Assembly: GCF_051650185.1 (NCBI RefSeq) | Contig: NZ_JBOFIN010000047.1 | Location: 1-64,000 of the forward strand | Source: Scandinavium sp051650185 | Lineage (GTDB): Bacteria; Pseudomonadota; Gammaproteobacteria; Enterobacterales; Enterobacteriaceae | Reading direction: 5' to 3' | Length of the DNA stretch: 64,000 nucleotides | Part shown: one piece after another, positions 43,861-52,346 of the stretch | How positions within the stretch are numbered: the first letter of the stretch is position 1 | Layout: the number at the start of each line of letters is the position of its first letter | Position numbers and translations under genes: made by a program | The notes under the pieces: model-generated | What the model was told of the DNA's origin: nothing | Database searches by the model: none | What the model saw: the letters and a program-made list of their open reading frames with translations, nothing else

Positions 43861-44990
43861 TATGCGCCCTCCCCAAGACCGGCGGCGATGGCTTCACCGA
43901 TGGCATCCAGTGCCACCTGTGCATCTTCGCCCTGAGCGGTGAAACGCAGACGATGGCCTTTCTTCACGCCAAGCGCGACGACTTTCATCAGGCTACGACC
44001 ATTGGCAGGTTTACCGCTGCCGTCGAGGTTGGTCACGGTAATGTCGCTGTTGAATTGCTTGATAGTGTTCACCAGCATCGTGCCCGGACGTGCATGCAGG
44101 CCGTGTTCGTTACGCACCACAAACTCGGCGCTCAGTACATCTTCCGCTGGCGCTTCATCGCTGGTCAGCAACGCAAGCAGCGTTGCGGCATCCGCATTCA
44201 GCAGACGTTCAGCTTTGTTATCCAGAAGCAGCGCACTCAGGCGATGAAGGACCGAAGTCGGCTGTTCATCGGCCATGGCAACTGTAACCAGCAGTGCAGC
44301 GGGCTGGCCGTCAACGGCGAAAGGTGCCGCGGCACGGCTGACCGCAACCGCACTTTTCAGGTTGCCTTCAGCACTGTCGTTCAACCAGATGCCCTGACCC
44401 AGGTTCAGCGGTTTATCATTAATAACGTGAGCCACAAAGGCAGCATCAGCAGCACCGGCTTCTTTCAGGCGCGCTGCGTTCAGCGCCTGCAACGTCACCA
44501 GATCCGTCGCGGCGACATCCAGCGACAGCGTCTCGTTATCGAGTTTCAGCGCTTCGCTCTGTTTTTCGCCCATCAGCAGCGCACGCAGCTCTTCCGCTGT
44601 GGTCGCGCTTTTCAGCTGTTCGGCCACGCTGTCATCGCTCAGTACATGAGTCAGCTGACGCAGCAAACCAAGGTGTTCATCAGAACTCGCGGCGATACCA
44701 ATTGCGACGTATGCCGTCTGGCCTTCGCCCCAGCTCACGCCCTGCGGGAACTGATAAACCTGAACGCCGGTTTTCAGCACCTGGTCGCGGGTGTCGGTGG
44801 TGCCATGGGGAATGGCAATGCCGTTGCCAAGAAACGTGGAGGTTTGCTGCTCGCGAGCCAGCATTCCGTCAACATAACCTCCGGCGACATTGCCGGCATT
44901 CACCAGCGCTGACGCTATCTGGCGAATGGCCTCTTCTTTATTCCCGGCCTGTTGGCCAGGATGAATATCCTGAGCTGATAACTGGAACAT
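43860..44990 (-). CDS. fruB: Fructose PTS diphosphoryl transfer protein FruB
   Basis: A 376-residue fusion of a fructose-type IIA domain, a central M domain and a C-terminal HPr-like (FPr) domain. The IIA phospho-histidine is H62 in IAIPHGTTDTRD. The HPr histidine is in NEHGLHARPGTMLV (near 297-300). It passes phosphate from enzyme I to FruA. It is the first gene of fruBKA; two Cra operators lie upstream. Confidence 0.97.
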   Translation of the reverse strand: MFQLSAQDIHPGQQAGNKEEAIRQIASALVNAGNVAGGYVDGMLAREQQTSTFLGNGIAIPHGTTDTRDQVLKTGVQVYQFPQGVSWGEGQTAYVAIGIAASSDEHLGLLRQLTHVLSDDSVAEQLKSATTAEELRALLMGEKQSEALKLDNETLSLDVAATDLVTLQALNAARLKEAGAADAAFVAHVINDKPLNLGQGIWLNDSAEGNLKSAVAVSRAAAPFAVDGQPAALLVTVAMADEQPTSVLHRLSALLLDNKAERLLNADAATLLALLTSDEAPAEDVLSAEFVVRNEHGLHARPGTMLVNTIKQFNSDITVTNLDGSGKPANGRSLMKVVALGVKKGHRLRFTAQGEDAQVALDAIGEAIAAGLGEGA

Positions 44991-45010
44991 GGGTCTCCTC
45001 TCTCGCCGAA

Positions 45011-45025
45011 TTGAATCGTTTCAGC
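45011..45025. promoter_or_regulatory. Cra (FruR) operator, promoter-proximal
   Basis: GCTGAAACGATTCAA on the minus strand fits the Cra consensus (GCTGAAWCGTTTCAGC-like), 21-35 bases before the fruB start. Cra represses fruBKA and is released by fructose 1-phosphate. E. coli fruB also has two Cra sites. Confidence 0.8.
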
Positions 45026-45075
45026 CACTGTGAGAAAAAATGCGCCACCCTGAGGCGTAATGACTTCAGAACGAC

Positions 45076-45091
45076 GCTGAAACGTTTCAAG
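45076..45091. promoter_or_regulatory. Cra (FruR) operator, distal
   Basis: GCTGAAACGTTTCAAG is a near-perfect Cra site, 65 bases from the first one (start to start). Confidence 0.85.
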
Positions 45092-45358
45092 GAGTCTGTG
45101 TCAGCATTGATTAATCTGCAAGCAAAGTTGCTTTTCTGATGTAAGAATTTAGAGCTACTCCACATTTTGTTATCATTCTCGCCACATTTGCTGAAGCTAA
45201 AAATACACTTCAGCGCTTCGTTCAGCTCACGTCAGCTCAGCTCTCTCCCGTAGTGAAATGCCATTTTGATTTTTCGTGTCGAACTTGACGCGCTCCCTGT
45301 TTATTTTCTGGCAGTCAGCGTAAACTCCTGCGTCTTGCTGATCCTCTGATAACCCAAC

Positions 45359-46540
45359 ATGCTGAACACAACCGCTGCCGCCCCTCGTAAGGGATTCGAT
45401 CTGACGTCCTCCGCTTTCCTGCTCGTCGCTTTCCTCACCGGAATTGCCGGCGCGTTGCAGACGCCAACGCTGAGCTTATTTCTGACCGAAGAGGTTCACG
45501 TCCGCCCGGCAATGGTGGGGTTCTTCTTTACCGGCAGTGCGGTGATCGGCATTTTGGTCAGCCAGTTTCTGGCGGGGCGTTCCGACAGGCAGGGCGACAG
45601 AAAAAAGCTTATCGTCTTCTGCTGCTTCTTAGGCATGCTGGCCTGCGTGCTGTTCGCCTGGAACCGTAACTATTTCATCCTGCTGTTTATCGGCGTCTTT
45701 CTGAGCAGCTTCGGCTCGACATCAAACCCACAAATGTTCGCGCTGGCGCGTGAGCATGCGGATAAAACGGGCCGCGAAGCCGTGATGTTCAGCTCCATTC
45801 TGCGTGCTCAGGTTTCTCTGGCCTGGGTGATTGGCCCGCCGATCTCCTATGCGCTGGCAATGGGATTTGGTTTTACAGCAATGTATTTGTCCGCAGCAGC
45901 GGCCTACATTGTGTGTGCGGTCATCGTCTGGATGTTCCTGCAGAGCATGCTGAAAGAGCGTCCTGTTGCCGGAACACACATTGAAGCACCTCGCACTAAC
46001 CGCCGCGATGCGTTGCTGCTGTTCGGTATCTGCACCCTGATGTGGGGCACCAACAGCCTGTATATCATCAATATGCCGCTGTTTATCATCAGTGAATTGC
46101 ATCTGCCGGAGAAGCTGGTCGGCGTGATGATGGGCACCGCTGCGGGGCTCGAAATTCCTGCCATGCTGATAGCCGGTTACTACGCGAAGCGCTTTGGTAA
46201 GCGTTTTCTGATGCGTATCGCCGTGGTCGCTGGCGTGCTGTTTTATGCCGGCATGCTTACCGTCCACTCCCCGGCTCTGCTGCTGGCAATGCAACTGCTG
46301 AACGCTATCTATATAGGAATTCTCGCCGGAATTGGCATGCTTTATTTTCAGGATTTGATGCCCGGTCAGGCTGGTTCAGCTACCACGCTTTACAGCAACA
46401 CCACGCGCGTGGGCTGGATAATCGCCGGTTCAATGGCAGGCGTTGTGGCAGAAATCTGGAGCTATCATGCCGTGTTCTGGATTGCTCTGGTGATGTGCGT
46501 GCTGAGCGCCGCTGGCCTGATGAAAATTAAAGACGTTTAA
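45359..46540 (+). CDS. setB: MFS sugar efflux transporter SetB
   Basis: A 393-residue membrane protein with 12 hydrophobic segments, the same family and length as E. coli SetB. The motifs FFFTGSAVIGILVSQFLAGRSDRQGDRKK (in parts GILVSQFLAG, RSDRQGDRKK) and MGTAAGLEIPAMLIAGYY are as expected. SetA/SetB export glucose and lactose analogues; SetB also affects chromosome organisation in E. coli. The last four bases overlap convergent yeiW. Confidence 0.93.
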   Translation: MLNTTAAAPRKGFDLTSSAFLLVAFLTGIAGALQTPTLSLFLTEEVHVRPAMVGFFFTGSAVIGILVSQFLAGRSDRQGDRKKLIVFCCFLGMLACVLFAWNRNYFILLFIGVFLSSFGSTSNPQMFALAREHADKTGREAVMFSSILRAQVSLAWVIGPPISYALAMGFGFTAMYLSAAAAYIVCAVIVWMFLQSMLKERPVAGTHIEAPRTNRRDALLLFGICTLMWGTNSLYIINMPLFIISELHLPEKLVGVMMGTAAGLEIPAMLIAGYYAKRFGKRFLMRIAVVAGVLFYAGMLTVHSPALLLAMQLLNAIYIGILAGIGMLYFQDLMPGQAGSATTLYSNTTRVGWIIAGSMAGVVAEIWSYHAVFWIALVMCVLSAAGLMKIKDV

Positions 46541-46791
46541 GGTGCCGTAAGCGTTTCCAGATGAATAAGATAAGTCATCGCTAATTCGCGGCTGGTGGAG
46601 CACATCTCAAAGGAAGGCTTCAGCCCGGCGCACACTTTCGGGCGCAGCGGTGAGCCAAAAATCTGACAGCGCTGTTGAGCGTCAAGCTGCACACAGGGCA
46701 TGTTAGCAGGCTTGCCCTCAGGCATTCCCGGGATCGGGCTGGAAATCGAAGGCGCGGTACAGCAGGCGCCACAGTCCGGTCGGCAATCCAT
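46537..46791 (-). CDS. yeiW: YkgJ-family cysteine cluster protein YeiW
   Basis: An 84-residue protein rich in cysteines (CRPDCGACC near the start, then PCVQL, RCQIF, VCAGL, MCSTS). Such YkgJ-type proteins are predicted to bind zinc or an iron-sulfur cluster; the role is unknown. The start at 46791 (MDCRPDCGACC) is chosen over 46806 because it matches E. coli YeiW and has GAGAG upstream. Confidence 0.85.
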   Translation of the reverse strand: MDCRPDCGACCTAPSISSPIPGMPEGKPANMPCVQLDAQQRCQIFGSPLRPKVCAGLKPSFEMCSTSRELAMTYLIHLETLTAP

Positions 46792-46925
46792 CGTTGAGTC
46801 TCTCATTTAGCGGGAGCCGCACCTTATCACCTTTTCACAATTCCCGCGAATACCACTTGCCTGAAAGCCCCGGCACGAGTACTTTGACGCGATATTTTTG
46901 ACTCTTTTGAAACAGGATTAAAGCA

Positions 46926-47498
46926 ATGCCAAGAGCGAATGAAATCAAAAAAGGTATGGTGCTGAATTACAACGGCAAATTGCTGATTGTGAAAGACATC
47001 GATATCCAGTCCCCGAGCGCCCGTGGTGCAGCGACCCTGTACAAAATGCGCTTCGCCGATGTGCGTACTGGCCTGAAAGTGGAAGAACGCTTCAAAGGCG
47101 ACGACATTGTCGACACCGTGAGCCTCAACCGCCGTTTCGTGGACTTTTCTTACATCGATGGAAACGAATACGTTTTCATGGATAAAGAAGATTACACGCC
47201 GTACACCTTCACCAAAGATCAGATTGAAGAAGAGCTGCTCTTTATTCCTGAAGGCGGTATGCCGGACATGCAGGTTCTGCTGTGGGATGGTCAACTGCTG
47301 GCGCTCGAACTGCCACAGACCGTTGACCTGGAAATCGTGGAAACGGCACCAGGCATTAAAGGCGCTTCAGCAAGTGCCCGCAACAAACCTGCGACACTGA
47401 CTACTGGTCTGGTTGTTCAGGTTCCGGAATATCTCAGCGCTGGCGAGAAAATCCGTATCCATATCGAAGAAAAACGTTATATGGGTCGCGCGGATTAA
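46926..47498 (+). CDS. yeiP: Elongation factor P-like protein YeiP
   Basis: A 190-residue EF-P paralogue with the three beta-barrel domains. It follows an unmodified-lysine type loop in DIQSPSARGAATLYKMRF. It ends in the OB-fold LTTGLVVQVPEYLSAGEKIRIHIEEKRYMGRAD (quoted in parts: VVQVPEYLS, GEKIRIH). It probably binds ribosomes, as EF-P does to relieve proline stalling, but its own role is unsettled. Single gene with a shared terminator downstream. Confidence 0.95.
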   Translation: MPRANEIKKGMVLNYNGKLLIVKDIDIQSPSARGAATLYKMRFADVRTGLKVEERFKGDDIVDTVSLNRRFVDFSYIDGNEYVFMDKEDYTPYTFTKDQIEEELLFIPEGGMPDMQVLLWDGQLLALELPQTVDLEIVETAPGIKGASASARNKPATLTTGLVVQVPEYLSAGEKIRIHIEEKRYMGRAD

Positions 47499-47514
47499 TC
47501 CCGCCCTCAAATGC

Positions 47515-47543
47515 AAAAAGGACGGTTTTCACCGTCCTTTTTT
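47515..47543. terminator. Bidirectional terminator yeiP/uxuA
   Basis: AAAAAGGACGGT-TTTC-ACCGTCCTTTTTT is a stem flanked by A and T runs on both sides. It serves yeiP on the plus strand and uxuA on the minus strand. Confidence 0.9.
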
Positions 47544-47558
47544 ATTGCCTGAATCTTG

Positions 47559-48749
47559 TTACAGCAGTTCAGGGTATTTGGTCATCTTCAGCGTCAGCTC
47601 AACGCCGCGAACTTCCGCCATGCCTTTCAGGCGGCCAATCGCCGAATAACCCGGGTTGGTTTTCTTCTTCAGATCGTCCAGCATCTGATGGCCGTGGTCC
47701 GGACGGAAAGGAATCGGACGCAGATCGCCTGCTTTCTTACGGCGAGACTCTTCAGACAGGATAGCATCGACTACCGCCACCATATTCACGTCGCCGTTCA
47801 GGTGAGAACCTTCGTGGAAGGTCTTCGGGTTCTCTTCACGGCAAGTGGCGCGCAGGTGGGTGAAGTGAATGCGATCGCCGAAGGTCTCGATCATTTTCAC
47901 CAGGTCGTTATCCGCACGTACGCCATAGGAACCGGTACACATGGTGAAGCCGTTGTTGATGCTGTCGACGGTCTCTTTCAGCCACTGCATATCTTCAATG
48001 GTAGAAACGATACGCGGCAGACCCAGGATTGGACGCGGTGGATCGTCCGGATGCACCGCGAGGCGCACACCTACTTCTTCAGCCACTGGCACAATTGCGC
48101 GAAGGAAGACAGCCATGTTTTCACGCAGGTTGTCCTTGCTGATGTGGTCGTATTCAGCCAGACGCTTGCGGAACTGATCCAGGGTGTACCCCTCTTCCGC
48201 GCCAGGCAGGCCAGCAATGATGTTGCGGGTCAGCTTTTCAATTTCTGCCGCGCTCATTTTGTGGAAGTAATCCTGCGCCTGCTTTTGCTCTTCAGCGCTG
48301 TAATCCGCTTCGGCACCCGGACGCTTGAGGATATGGATTTCAAAGGCTGCAAAGGCAATCTGATCGAAACGCAGCGCTTTTGAGCCATCTGGCAGGGTGT
48401 ATTCGAGGTCAGTACGCGTCCAGTCCAGAATCGGCATGAAGTTGTAGCACACGGTATCAATGCCACAGGCTGCCAGATTACGGATGCTCTGCTGATAGTT
48501 CGCAATCCAGGTTTTGCACTCACCAGACTGGGTTTTGATGTCTTCGTGTACCGGAATGCTTTCTACTACCGACCAGGTCAGCCCTTTTTCGGCCAGCAAT
48601 GCCTTGCGAGCTTGAATCTCGTCGACCGGCCAAACCTGACCGTTCGGAATATGGTGCAGTGCCGTCACAACACCGGTGGCGCCGGCCTGGCGCACATCAT
48701 CAAGAGAAACCGGATCATTCGGTCCATACCAACGCCAGGTTTGTTCCAT
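47559..48749 (-). CDS. uxuA: D-mannonate dehydratase UxuA
   Basis: A 396-residue dehydratase that converts D-mannonate to 2-keto-3-deoxygluconate in glucuronate catabolism. The family start MEQTWRWYGPNDPVSLDDVRQAG (in parts: MEQTWRWYGP, SLDDVRQAG), VAVHPDDPP-like RLAVHPDDPPRPILGLPRI and the metal-binding TGSYGVR, FTHLRA and EGSHLNGDVNM are all present. In K-12 uxuA lies with uxuB elsewhere; here it is divergent from yeiQ, a fructuronate-reductase-like gene. It ends at the terminator shared with yeiP. Confidence 0.96.
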   Translation of the reverse strand: MEQTWRWYGPNDPVSLDDVRQAGATGVVTALHHIPNGQVWPVDEIQARKALLAEKGLTWSVVESIPVHEDIKTQSGECKTWIANYQQSIRNLAACGIDTVCYNFMPILDWTRTDLEYTLPDGSKALRFDQIAFAAFEIHILKRPGAEADYSAEEQKQAQDYFHKMSAAEIEKLTRNIIAGLPGAEEGYTLDQFRKRLAEYDHISKDNLRENMAVFLRAIVPVAEEVGVRLAVHPDDPPRPILGLPRIVSTIEDMQWLKETVDSINNGFTMCTGSYGVRADNDLVKMIETFGDRIHFTHLRATCREENPKTFHEGSHLNGDVNMVAVVDAILSEESRRKKAGDLRPIPFRPDHGHQMLDDLKKKTNPGYSAIGRLKGMAEVRGVELTLKMTKYPELL

Positions 48750-48765
48750 TGTGTCACCCTCTTAA

Positions 48766-48781
48766 GTTGTCATACCAATAT
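48766..48781. promoter_or_regulatory. Candidate UxuR/ExuR-type operator
   Basis: GTTGTCATACCAATAT, on the minus strand ATATTGGTATGACAAC, contains TTGGTAT and resembles the UxuR/ExuR site (ATTGGTATACCAAT). It lies 17 bases upstream of the uxuA start. Confidence 0.55.
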
Positions 48782-48955
48782 TGACTGCTTCGATGACGAC
48801 TACCATACATGTTTATTTGGCAGGGTCAATTTTAGCCCTGACATTGATTGATCCAGCTCACATTCCCCGGATAAATACGGCACACCAATTCAATTTGCTG
48901 TCATATAACTTTACACTGCTCGTTGTTAATTAATGGTTAAGCAGGTGTTTATATA

Positions 48956-50422
48956 ATGAAGACGATTGCCACCGCGACGCTCCCTGACAACGTACAGTTG
49001 CCTCAGTATGACCGTCAGCAGCTCCGCTCGCGAATTGTGCACTTCGGGTTTGGGGCTTTCCATCGCGCGCATCAGGCGTTACTGACTGACCGGGTGCTTA
49101 ACGCGAAAGGTGGCGACTGGGGATTGTGCGAAATCAGCCTGTTCAGCGGCGATGTGCTGATGAGCCAGCTACGCGCTCAGCATCATCTTTATACCGTGCT
49201 GGAAAAAGGGGCGGACGGCAATCAGCCCATTGTGATTGGCGCCGTGCATGAGTGCCTCAATGCGAAGCTCGACTCTCTGGCGGCGATCATCGAAAAGTTT
49301 TGCGAGCCCCAGGTGGCGATTGTTTCCCTGACGATCACCGAAAAAGGCTACTGCATCGATCCGGCGACGGGCCGTCTGGATGTGACGCAACCGCGGATCG
49401 TCCACGATCTGGAAAATCCTTCTGAACCCCACTCTGCCCCAGGCATTCTGGTGGAAGCGTTGCATCGCCGCCGCGAACGCGGACTGGCTCCGTTTACGGT
49501 CCTGTCTTGCGATAATATTCCTGATAACGGCCATGTGGTGAAAAATGCCGTGCTCGGTATGGCACAGAAGCGTTCACCTGAACTCGCCGAGTGGATTGCA
49601 GAACACGTCAGTTTCCCGGGCACCATGGTCGACAGAATCGTTCCGGCCGCAACGGAAGAATCGCTGGCTGAAATCACGGCGACGCTGGGCGTTGAAGATC
49701 CCTGCGCCATCAGCAGCGAACCCTTCATCCAATGGGTGGTTGAAGATAACTTCGTCGCAGGCCGCCCTGAGTGGGAACTGGCTGGCGCACAGATGGTGAG
49801 CGACGTTCTTCCCTGGGAACAGATGAAACTTCGAATGCTGAATGGCAGTCATTCGTTCCTCGCTTATCTTGGCTATCTGGCGGGCTATGACCACATCAGC
49901 GACTGCATGCAAGACGAGGATTTCCGCGCCGCCGCCTTACAGTTAATGATGAAGGAACAAGCGCCAACCCTGCGCATTACAGGCGTTGACTTACAGGCCT
50001 ATGCCAACAGTCTCATCACGCGCTTCACGAATCCAGCGTTGAAACACCGCACCTGGCAAATAGCGATGGACGGCAGCCAAAAACTGCCGCAGCGCATGCT
50101 GGAAGGGATCCGCGTCCATCTGGAACGCGAAAGCCAGTGGCCGTTGCTTGCCCTGGGTGTAGCAGGCTGGATGCGTTACGTCAGCGGCATCGATGAAAAC
50201 GGACAAGCTATTGATGTTCGCGACCCGCTTGCGGATAAAATCAAAGCCCTTGTCGCGACCAGCAGCGAAGATGAACGTGTCACTGCCCTGCTCACGCTGA
50301 GCGAAATTTTTGGTCAGGACTTGCCACAGAACGCCCTCTTCGTGAACGAAATTCAGCAAGCCTGGCAGCGGCTTGTTCAGCAAGGTGCTCGCGAGAGCGT
50401 GAAGAATACCCTTAAGATTTAA
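48956..50422 (+). CDS. yeiQ: Mannitol dehydrogenase-family oxidoreductase YeiQ (probable fructuronate reductase)
   Basis: A 488-residue long-chain polyol dehydrogenase, the same length as E. coli YeiQ. The Rossmann motif is IVHFGFGAFHRAHQALL near 27-43. The catalytic lysine region is MKLRMLNGSHSFLAYLGYLAGY. It also resembles UxuB, the NAD-dependent fructuronate reductase, but YeiQ is the closer match. Divergence from uxuA makes D-fructuronate/D-mannonate the likely substrate pair. Confidence 0.9.
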   Translation: MKTIATATLPDNVQLPQYDRQQLRSRIVHFGFGAFHRAHQALLTDRVLNAKGGDWGLCEISLFSGDVLMSQLRAQHHLYTVLEKGADGNQPIVIGAVHECLNAKLDSLAAIIEKFCEPQVAIVSLTITEKGYCIDPATGRLDVTQPRIVHDLENPSEPHSAPGILVEALHRRRERGLAPFTVLSCDNIPDNGHVVKNAVLGMAQKRSPELAEWIAEHVSFPGTMVDRIVPAATEESLAEITATLGVEDPCAISSEPFIQWVVEDNFVAGRPEWELAGAQMVSDVLPWEQMKLRMLNGSHSFLAYLGYLAGYDHISDCMQDEDFRAAALQLMMKEQAPTLRITGVDLQAYANSLITRFTNPALKHRTWQIAMDGSQKLPQRMLEGIRVHLERESQWPLLALGVAGWMRYVSGIDENGQAIDVRDPLADKIKALVATSSEDERVTALLTLSEIFGQDLPQNALFVNEIQQAWQRLVQQGARESVKNTLKI

Positions 50423-50510
50423 CAGTTCCTGCTTTTTAGCGGACAGATTCCCCTTCTGTCCGCACATTCCCTTCTCTTTTTCGTCATTTTTCGCCATGAT
50501 AACGGGTTCT

Positions 50511-50525
50511 TGTTACAGTATAACA
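50511..50525. promoter_or_regulatory. Zur box upstream of yeiR
   Basis: TGTTACAGTATAACA differs from the core Zur palindrome (TGTTATANTATAACA) at one base. It ends 29 bases before the GTG start of yeiR, the position of an operator over the promoter. Zur represses zinc-homeostasis genes when zinc is plentiful. Found by eye. Confidence 0.65.
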
Positions 50526-50554
50526 CTGACACCGTCAGTCAATCTGGAGCCCAC

Positions 50555-51532
50555 GTGACCCTTACCAACCTGATTACCGGTTTTCTTGGCAGCGGTAAAA
50601 CGACCTCGATCCTCCATTTACTGGCCACCAAACCTGCCGATGAAAAATGGGCAGTGCTGGTGAATGAGTTCGGTGAAGTCGGGATCGACGGCGCTTTGCT
50701 GGCCTACAGCGGCGCACTGCTCAAAGAGATCCCTGGCGGCTGCATGTGTTGTGTCAACGGTTTACCTATGCAAGTTGGGCTCAATACCTTGCTGCGTCAG
50801 GCCAAACCCGATCGCCTGTTGATTGAACCGACGGGGCTCGGTCATCCAAAGCAGATCCTCGATATTCTGACGGCACCAGTGTACGAACCGTGGATTGAAT
50901 TGCGTGCCACGCTTTGCGTGCTCGACCCTCGCCAGTTGCTGGATGAGAAGGTGGTGAACAATGAAAACTTCCGCGATCAGCTCGCCGCGGCAGACATCAT
51001 TGTGGCCAACAAAGGTGACCGGGCAACGCCTGAAAGCAAAGTAGCCTTCAGCACCTGGTGGGACAACTTCGGCGGCGAACGTCAGTTTGTTGAAACAACC
51101 CAGGGTGAGATCGACACTTCACTGCTCGATTTACCGCGCCGTAATCTGGCTCAGCTCCCGGAAAGCGCTGCCCATTCGCACAGCCACGCCTCCAACAAAG
51201 GGCTGGCTGCGTTATCTTTGCCCGAGCATCAGCGCTGGCGACGCAGTATCAACAGCGGTCAGGGCCATCAGGCCTGCGGCTGGATTTTTGATGCTGATAC
51301 CGTCTTCGATACCATCGGCATTCTGGAGTGGGCCCGTCTGGCGCCTGTTTCCAGAGTGAAAGGCGTGCTACGGATCCAGGAAGGGTTAGTCAGAATCAAC
51401 CGTCAGGGTGCGGATTTGCGGATTGAAACCCAGTCCGTTGCGCCACCAGACAGCCGCATCGAACTGATTAACGATTCAGAAACGGACTGGAACAGCCTGC
51501 AGTCCGCCCTGTTGAAGCTTCGTTTAAGTTAA
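50555..51532 (+). CDS. yeiR: Zinc-binding COG0523 GTPase YeiR
   Basis: A 325-residue G3E-family P-loop GTPase. The P loop is GFLGSGKTT (near 8-16), the metal motif is GGCMCCVN (CxCC), and the guanine motif is ANKGD. Histidines cluster near residue 205 (SAAHSHSHASNKG). E. coli YeiR binds zinc and hydrolyses GTP; such proteins are thought to be metal-insertion chaperones. The GTG at 50555 is chosen because GGAG lies seven bases upstream and the protein then begins V/M-TLTNLITGFLG like E. coli. A TTG 45 bases upstream lies inside the Zur box and is rejected. Confidence 0.92.
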   Translation: MTLTNLITGFLGSGKTTSILHLLATKPADEKWAVLVNEFGEVGIDGALLAYSGALLKEIPGGCMCCVNGLPMQVGLNTLLRQAKPDRLLIEPTGLGHPKQILDILTAPVYEPWIELRATLCVLDPRQLLDEKVVNNENFRDQLAAADIIVANKGDRATPESKVAFSTWWDNFGGERQFVETTQGEIDTSLLDLPRRNLAQLPESAAHSHSHASNKGLAALSLPEHQRWRRSINSGQGHQACGWIFDADTVFDTIGILEWARLAPVSRVKGVLRIQEGLVRINRQGADLRIETQSVAPPDSRIELINDSETDWNSLQSALLKLRLS

Positions 51533-51559
51533 CGTCGGTATGGTCCGACGTTGTTTTTT
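51531..51559 (+). terminator. yeiR terminator
   Basis: AACGTCGG/CCGACGTT followed by GTTTTTTG starts at the yeiR stop codon. It separates yeiR from lpxT, whose start follows 17 bases later, so lpxT may depend partly on readthrough. Confidence 0.75.
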
Positions 51560-51576
51560 GCTTTAAAGATTGTGCT

Positions 51577-52284
51577 ATGAAAACTCGAATTCCTCTTATT
51601 TTACTGCTTAATGTCGCCGGTTTTGCGCTCTTTCTGAGCTGGTATCTGATGCCAAACCATGGCTTCTGGTTCCCTGTCGATTCCGCGATTTTTCATTTCT
51701 TCAACCACGGTGTGGCAGAAGAAAATCGGGCCTATGTCTGGTTTTTGGCCATCACCAATAACCGCGCCTTTGACGGTTTTTCGTTGCTGGCCATGGGCGG
51801 TTTGATGCTGAGCTTCTGGCTGAAAGAACAGTCAGCAGGGCGTCGGAGAATCATGATTATTGGCCTGGTGATGTTGCTCTCAGCTGTCATCGTGAATCAG
51901 TTGGCACAGCATCTCATGCCGGTAAAACGCGCCAGCCCCTCACTCTTTTTCCCTGATGTTCAGCGGGTCAGTGATTTACTGCATATTTCCACTAAGGATG
52001 CGTCGAAGGACAGTTTCCCGGGCGATCACGGAATGATGCTGCTGATATTCGCGACCTTTATGTGGCGATATTTTGGCCAAAAAGCGGCACTGGTTGCCCT
52101 GATTATTTTTGTGGTTTTTGCATTCCCGCGCGTGATGATTGGCGCTCACTGGTTTACTGATATTGCCGTCGGATCGCTAACCGCGGTACTGATTGGGATG
52201 CCGTGGATACTTTTGACCCCGCTCAGCGATAAGACGATTGCCCTCTTTGATTGTCATCTCCCGACAGTCCCAAACAAAAATTAA
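51577..52284 (+). CDS. lpxT: Lipid A 1-diphosphate synthase LpxT (YeiU)
   Basis: A 235-residue inner-membrane PAP2-family enzyme with about six hydrophobic segments. The active-site motifs are KRASPSL, FPGDHG and RVMIGAHWFTD (acid phosphatase type). It transfers phosphate from undecaprenyl diphosphate to lipid A, giving lipid A 1-diphosphate, which competes with cationic modification of the same site. Length and sequence follow E. coli LpxT. An own terminator follows. Confidence 0.94.
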   Translation: MKTRIPLILLLNVAGFALFLSWYLMPNHGFWFPVDSAIFHFFNHGVAEENRAYVWFLAITNNRAFDGFSLLAMGGLMLSFWLKEQSAGRRRIMIIGLVMLLSAVIVNQLAQHLMPVKRASPSLFFPDVQRVSDLLHISTKDASKDSFPGDHGMMLLIFATFMWRYFGQKAALVALIIFVVFAFPRVMIGAHWFTDIAVGSLTAVLIGMPWILLTPLSDKTIALFDCHLPTVPNKN

Positions 52285-52315
52285 ACAAATTTCCAACAAA
52301 AAATAATCACACTCA

Positions 52316-52346
52316 TCAGGGATCGTTTTGGATCCCTGAGTTTTTT
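52316..52346 (+). terminator. lpxT terminator
   Basis: TCAGGGATC-GTTTTG-GATCCCTGA then GTTTTTTC. A strong stem with a T run, 31 bases after the lpxT stop. Confidence 0.88.

Larger units (their letters stand above)
44991..45358. other. Intergenic region fruB to setB (368 bases)
   Basis: The stretch holds the fruB promoter with its two Cra sites and the setB promoter. An inverted repeat GCTGAAG-N11-CTTCAGC (45190-45214) lies on the setB side. No small gene with a good ribosome binding site is seen. Confidence 0.7.

Noticed and set aside
43953..44912. A 319-codon open frame on the plus strand
   Set aside because: It is antisense to fruB, with no domain or ribosome binding site.
50510..50554. 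Upstream TTG start for yeiR
   Set aside because: It lies inside the Zur box and has no ribosome binding site; the GTG at 50555 does and matches the family.
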